From assembly GCA_964363695.1 (NCBI GenBank), contig CAYIJI010000010.1, positions 1 through 23,885 on the forward strand: a DNA stretch of 23,885 nt, written 5' to 3'. Each line of letters begins with the position of its first letter. Within the stretch, counting starts at the first letter, position 1. Of the stretch, positions 20,103-23,885 are shown piece after piece. The notes below the pieces were generated by a model, which was given only the letters and a program-made list of their open reading frames with translations, had not been told where the DNA came from and made no database searches. The stretch comes from JAMCZZ01 sp964363695. Its GTDB lineage: Bacteria > Patescibacteriota > UBA1384 > XYA2-FULL-43-10 > 1-14-0-10-43-13. Position numbers and translations under genes: made by a program.

Positions 20103-21074
20103 ATGCCGTATCTATTTTATGGAGATAACACTTATCTTATAAATAAAAAACTTAACGAATGGGTTCTTAAATTTAAAAAGACTCAATTCGGAGATTTAAA
20201 TATTTCTTATTTAGAAGGTGAAAGTTTCACTTTTGAAGACTACACCAAAGCAATTTCTTCATTGCCGTTTTTGGGTACTAAAAGGCTCATTATAATTAAG
20301 AGTTTTCTGCTCTGCAAAAAGGAGAAGGATGAATTGCTGCGCAAGCAGGTTTTAGAAAGTTTTCCGAAAATTCCAGAGACATCGATTGTTCTTTTTGTAG
20401 AAGAAGGCATTCCTGATATGAGGACGTCTCTGTTTAAGACCTTAAATAAACCCAATTTTTGCTTTAGGTTAAATTTAATTTCTCCGGAAAGACTCGGTCC
20501 TTGGATCGAGAACAAGGCAAGAGAGGAAGGGGGGAATATATCGCCTGAAGCAAGAGCGAAACTCCAGGTTTTTGTTGGTTCTGACTTGTGGCGAATGGAG
20601 AATGAGATAAAAAAACTAATTCTATTCGTAAAATCGCAAAAACGGACTGCCATTTTACCAGATGATGTGGAAAAAATGGTCAAGGCAGAAAACGGTGCAA
20701 ATGTTTTTCAGTTTATTGACGCTGTTGCCCAAGGTGACTTAAAAAAATCATTGCTGGCATTGCATAACTTAACTGACGCTGGAGAGGAAGAGTTTTACAT
20801 TTTCTCAATGATCGTTTACCAATTTAGAAATCTATTTTTTGTTTTTGAATTAGATTCTCATGGATTAACCAATCAGAACATTGCCAAAGAAGCGAGGCTT
20901 CATCCATTCGTCATTACGAAAAATAAGAGCTTGCTTCGCTACTATAGCAGGGACAAATTGAAGAGGATTTACTCAAAATTGTTAAATATAGACAGGCAAA
21001 TAAAAACAGGAGCGCTTAATCCCAATCTAGCACTTCCTTTATTAACTGCTCAAATTTGTAAAAGCGATGCCTAA
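20103..21074 (+). CDS. holA: DNA polymerase III delta subunit
   Basis: 323 aa, usual length about 340. The N-terminus YLFYGDNTYLINKKLNEWV is the HolA form of the AAA+ fold; SSLPFLGTKRLIIIKSFLL follows near residue 52. The middle has GSDLWRMENEIKKLILF and the collar domain has NVFQFIDAVAQGDLKKSL and a C-terminal NPNLALPLL. HolA opens the beta clamp within the clamp loader. The ribosome site AAAGGGAG is 7 nt upstream. Next gene on the same strand is a membrane protein. Confidence 0.93.
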   Translation: MPYLFYGDNTYLINKKLNEWVLKFKKTQFGDLNISYLEGESFTFEDYTKAISSLPFLGTKRLIIIKSFLLCKKEKDELLRKQVLESFPKIPETSIVLFVEEGIPDMRTSLFKTLNKPNFCFRLNLISPERLGPWIENKAREEGGNISPEARAKLQVFVGSDLWRMENEIKKLILFVKSQKRTAILPDDVEKMVKAENGANVFQFIDAVAQGDLKKSLLALHNLTDAGEEEFYIFSMIVYQFRNLFFVFELDSHGLTNQNIAKEARLHPFVITKNKSLLRYYSRDKLKRIYSKLLNIDRQIKTGALNPNLALPLLTAQICKSDA

Positions 21075-21156
21075 TTTTGCGGTTGGGGCCAGATGGTGCT
21101 AAAATTTAAATGGGCAGAGTATCCTGATCATTGATTTTTGTGTACTTGGAGGGAAA

Positions 21157-22647
21157 TTGGTTAAACACTTTGGAAAACCAAAAAAAGGAATAATCGGTTT
21201 TTATAGGAGGAAATTTTTATTTTTTCTTATTCTTTTCGCAGTTGCATTTTTTGGAGTTAATATCTACAAATCCAACTCTTTTTCGGCTGATTCCAATGAA
21301 GAGGAATATTTGTCGGGAGCTTCTATTCAAGAATTAAACGTGTCGATAGAAAATGATGGAAGCGTAACAGTTGACGGCAATAAAACCAAGCAAAGGATTG
21401 ATCTCTTAAACAATTCTGATGAATTACGCCTTTTAGTGCTGGATAATCCTGGCAGATACTACTCTAAGGTGAAAGTAACTTTAAACTTACCGAAGTATAT
21501 TGCAGAAAATACTAAGCATGAGTTTTTGGGAATACATGGCGTAGGGGAAACGAGCTCTAAAGTAGCCGGGGCCAAAGAGATTGTGTATGAGGCCACAAAC
21601 GTTTCTTCAGAGGCAACTCTAACCCTTGTTGCGCAATTGCCCAAAGGAACTATAAATCCTCCGCTTGCCCGGAAAATATTCAGATTATTAGAACAGGTAA
21701 AGGGAAGCTATTGGTTTGTGATCGCTCTTCTATTACCTCTTTTTACTTTTCTGCTGATGATCGCCTTAGCGTCATCCGAGTTAAAACAACAAAAAATCGA
21801 TATACCCGAGAAAGAAATTTCTTTTCCACCGATGGCCATCCCCCCCGCCATCGTCGGCGCTCTTTATACACAGAAGATTGGGCCGAGAGAAATCGCTGCA
21901 ACTCTGATCGACTTGGCGCTAAGAGGAGATATAGTGATTGTTGACAGAGAAAGGGGCTTTGAGTTTGGAAAAAACAAATTTGACCGGAGGCTTCTGGGCT
22001 TTGAAAAAGTTTTATTATCGAAAATTTTCAACAAGAGTATTTTTTCCGATCAGCTTGAAATCGAACAGCGAATTAATAATCATTTTTATAGCAAAAAGAT
22101 TTCGATTGTTTCTTCTGGAATCTACACATTGGCAACTCGCCTGGGGTATTTTAAGGTCAATCCGCAAACCCTTCACGCCAAATACCGTCTCATCGGCATC
22201 GTTGCGTTTTTTGTCGCTTTGGGCGGATTTGTCTCAAGTCTTTTGTGGTTTACGGATCCAGCCTACGTCATATTTTTCTGGGTGGCTATGATGATCTCGG
22301 CTCTTTTAATTTCAATACTGGCAAGCCGGATGCCCGTCAGGACTGTGATAGGGCGGGACGTCCTTTCCAACTGGCTGGCATTTAAAAAGTACCTTTCCAA
22401 TCCTGAATTTATCCCTTTTTCGGAAGATAATCAGGAAGTTTTCCAAAAATATTTGCCCTATGCTTTAGTTTTGGAATGCGAAGCATCTTGGGCTAGAAGG
22501 TTTTCTAAACATAATTTTATCACTCCGGATTGGTTCTTAACTGAGAAAGTAGGCCTTGGATTGGAAGATTTTTGTTTGTCGCTTTTCCCTATAATCTCCT
22601 ACGTTGGACGCAGTTTAGCAGCCCTTAAGGAACCAGGCTTCGAGTGA
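21157..22647 (+). CDS. DUF2207-type predicted membrane protein
   Basis: 496 aa. An N-terminal helix (22-38), an extracytoplasmic region (about 40-180; SIQELNVSIENDGSVTV and LNLPKYIAENTKHE) typical of DUF2207, a helix near 184-206, then a cytoplasmic part with GPREIAATLIDLALRGDIVI (a wing-like motif shared by the family) and two helices near 346-390. Its function is unknown. The start is TTG (21157), 3 nt after GGAGGG. No usual signal peptide cleavage site is clear. It is in line with holA and lepB but separated from lepB by repeats. Confidence 0.8.
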   Translation: MVKHFGKPKKGIIGFYRRKFLFFLILFAVAFFGVNIYKSNSFSADSNEEEYLSGASIQELNVSIENDGSVTVDGNKTKQRIDLLNNSDELRLLVLDNPGRYYSKVKVTLNLPKYIAENTKHEFLGIHGVGETSSKVAGAKEIVYEATNVSSEATLTLVAQLPKGTINPPLARKIFRLLEQVKGSYWFVIALLLPLFTFLLMIALASSELKQQKIDIPEKEISFPPMAIPPAIVGALYTQKIGPREIAATLIDLALRGDIVIVDRERGFEFGKNKFDRRLLGFEKVLLSKIFNKSIFSDQLEIEQRINNHFYSKKISIVSSGIYTLATRLGYFKVNPQTLHAKYRLIGIVAFFVALGGFVSSLLWFTDPAYVIFFWVAMMISALLISILASRMPVRTVIGRDVLSNWLAFKKYLSNPEFIPFSEDNQEVFQKYLPYALVLECEASWARRFSKHNFITPDWFLTEKVGLGLEDFCLSLFPIISYVGRSLAALKEPGFE

Positions 22648-22649
22648 TT

Positions 22650-22706
22650 CCTCTTTTTTCAAGGAGAGGGTAGGTGAAGTTGGTTCCCCTCCTTTTCAAG
22701 GAGGGG
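22650..22706. repeat. Paired CCTC/GAGG hairpins
   Basis: CCTCTTTTTTCAAGGAGAGG (22650-22669) and CCCCTCC-ttttcaa-GGAGGGG (22686-22706) are two versions of one dispersed hairpin, followed by TTAGGGGTGGT. The first may serve as a terminator of the preceding gene. Confidence 0.6.
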
Positions 22707-22755
22707 TTAGGGGTGGTTAATATTTGAAATATTAAAATTAATATGAGGTTTTCAT

Positions 22756-23307
22756 ATGTCTCTATCAAAGAATCAATTCATGAACCGTTTTTTATACGGT
22801 GGAGGAATACTTTTTGATTTATGCAAGTGGGTGATTTTGGCTGCTGTTCTTTTTATTGTTGTGCATAAATTTTGGTTTACAATTTTTGTGGTTGATGGTT
22901 TATCAATGGAGCCGACAATTCACGATAAAGAGCTGGTAATGTTAAAACGATTCGGCAGTACGGCGAATGCAGAAAGAGGAGATGTTCTAGCGGTAAGATA
23001 CCCTGGTGATCCTGACCATAAAAAATATATTAAGCGCGTAGTCGGTCTGCCCGGAGATACAGTTTCAATCAAGAATAAAAAAGTCTATATAAATAATTCT
23101 CCTTATGATGAGAAATATATTCCCTTCGGTGTTGAAACCGAACCTGATGGAGAGTGGAAATTAGCTGTTGAGGAATATTTTCTAATGGGAGATAACCGCC
23201 CTGGCTCAAATGACTCCCGCTATTTTGGTGCTGTGGAGAAACGCTTTTTTCTAGGGAAGGCCATAACCATCATCTATCCGAGGTTGATCAATCTTAACCA
23301 GCTTTAA
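22756..23307 (+). CDS. lepB: Signal peptidase I
   Basis: 183 aa. One N-terminal membrane helix (23-42), then the catalytic Ser50 in VDGLSMEPTI, Lys93 in YIKRVVGLPGD, and the closing box YFLMGDNRPGSNDSRYFG. It is a serine-lysine protease that removes signal peptides outside the membrane. The single-helix form is the Gram-positive type. GAGG 7-8 nt upstream supports the start. It is convergent with rpsT. Confidence 0.96.
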   Translation: MSLSKNQFMNRFLYGGGILFDLCKWVILAAVLFIVVHKFWFTIFVVDGLSMEPTIHDKELVMLKRFGSTANAERGDVLAVRYPGDPDHKKYIKRVVGLPGDTVSIKNKKVYINNSPYDEKYIPFGVETEPDGEWKLAVEEYFLMGDNRPGSNDSRYFGAVEKRFFLGKAITIIYPRLINLNQL

Positions 23308-23315
23308 AATAAAAA

Positions 23316-23429
23316 AGACCAAGAGCAATTGTTATATTGCTATATTGTTGTACTGTTGTTAGCTTCACTATCCAAATAGGATTATTAGTAATTCAGCAAT
23401 AAAACAATAAAGCAATTTGTGCCTGGTCT
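23316..23429. repeat. Long palindrome between convergent lepB and rpsT
   Basis: AGACCA and TGGTCT form the base; inside, gcaattgttatattgc and tattgttgtactgttgtt face cagcaataaaacaataaagcaattt. It probably serves as terminator for both genes. It is built of words like the 4157-4284 structure. Confidence 0.65.
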
Positions 23430-23434
23430 CTTAT

Positions 23435-23743
23435 TTACTTAGATGCTTTTTTGGTTTTTTTAGGTTTAGCCATCGGTGCTGGTTGGTCGGCTTTGCTGGC
23501 CGATTTGGCTATCCTAGATTTTAGCCTAGCAGCCTTATTCCTATGAATTACATTTTTCTTAGCCGCCAAATCTAGTTCGCGGTAGAGAGACTGAATCTTC
23601 TCCGCAACATCGCTTTCTTTCTTTGCGATGCTAATTTTTGCTCCTTTGAAAGCGCCTTTAATTTTTGATCTTACTAGATCATTTTCTGCTTTTCTTCTGA
23701 TATCGGTTCTAAGTGCCTTTTTGGCTGATTTTGTTACCGGCAT
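23435..23743 (-). CDS. rpsT: 30S ribosomal protein bS20
   Basis: 102 aa. MPVTKSAKKALRTDIRRKAEN opens like bS20 and HRNKAARLKSRIAK is the conserved 16S-binding helix; a Lys-rich tail (KPKKTKKASK) is a little longer than usual. It binds the bottom of the small subunit early in assembly. The ribosome site is weak (GGAAA). A good promoter lies 39 bp upstream. It is a single-gene unit. Confidence 0.93.
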   Translation of the reverse strand: MPVTKSAKKALRTDIRRKAENDLVRSKIKGAFKGAKISIAKKESDVAEKIQSLYRELDLAAKKNVIHRNKAARLKSRIAKSASKADQPAPMAKPKKTKKASK

Positions 23744-23781
23744 AGTGGTTTCCTATAGTTTTTCTTATTAATACAGAATCA

Positions 23782-23810
23782 ATCTTACCATAGAATCTTT
23801 GATCTGTAAA
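23782..23810 (-). promoter_or_regulatory. rpsT promoter
   Basis: TTTACA (23810-23805), 17 bp, TAAGAT (23787-23782). Start about 23774, leader about 31 nt. Confidence 0.6.
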
Positions 23811-23832
23811 GATTTGATACCCCTGTGTACCC

Positions 23833-23885
23833 CTGACAGAGGTACACTTTCAAAATTGAGATTAAGAATAGTTGTCATTTCGAGA
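23833..23885. mobile_element. End of a second family 1 MITE, cut by the window edge
   Basis: CTGACAGAGGTACACTTT opens it. The next bases, inverted, match the right arm of the element at 1792-1992 up to the core boundary (AGTTGTCATTTCGA). The other end and the target duplication are outside the window. Confidence 0.7.

Overview
The window reads as a stretch of a small, AT-rich bacterial genome, most likely a Candidate Phyla Radiation (Patescibacteria) lineage. This rests on the CTP synthase type (GEYQN motif), an elongation factor P with arginine at the loop tip, a DNA polymerase I split into two short genes, a bS6 with a long acidic tail, and many short dispersed palindromes. TGA is used as a normal stop (for example at 12097-12099 and 22645-22647), so the Gly-recoded CPR clades are unlikely. 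The phylum call is inference; no rRNA or tRNA gene is present to confirm it.

Layout. 1-581 (-): the 5' part of pyrG, with two in-frame TAA codons in an otherwise conserved frame. 917-1603 (+): a Pol-beta-type nucleotidyltransferase carrying a palindromic repeat inside the gene. 1606-1750 (+): an orphan small RNA with its own promoter and terminator. 1792-1992: a MITE with 18-bp inverted ends and a 10-bp target duplication. 2006-4156 (+): groES-groEL behind a promoter overlapped by a non-CIRCE inverted repeat. 4283-7484 (-): PRC-barrel protein, efp, rpsR, ssb and rpsF, separated by AT-rich palindromic spacers. 7648-7893: a second MITE.

7932-13834 is the accessory part. A zinc-finger plus triple excisionase-type HTH gene (-) is cut in two by an IS5/ISL2-type insertion sequence. 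Next come a radical SAM protein with extra C-terminal cysteines (-) and, divergent from it, a dGTPase-like HD phosphohydrolase (+). The regulator and the radical SAM gene share a hairpin leader, and the three genes look like one module of unknown function. Housekeeping ychF (-), a third MITE and an orphan 79-aa gene follow.

13883-23743 is mostly core: a DedA-family protein, polA 5'-nuclease and polA polymerase as separate genes, an operon of two small membrane proteins with a MacB-type ABC transporter, holA, a DUF2207-type membrane protein, lepB and, convergent to it, rpsT. The window ends inside another copy of the first MITE family.

The strongest overall theme is repeat invasion. Three MITEs with unrelated inverted ends all enclose the same kind of inner core bounded by TGTCAT and ATGACA. 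Cores of this class, without outer ends, sit in frame inside the nucleotidyltransferase gene and twice inside polA. Other palindromes enlarge bS6 and SSB. Separately, many intergenic gaps are long imperfect hairpins whose arms are built of short repeated words, with different words at each locus.
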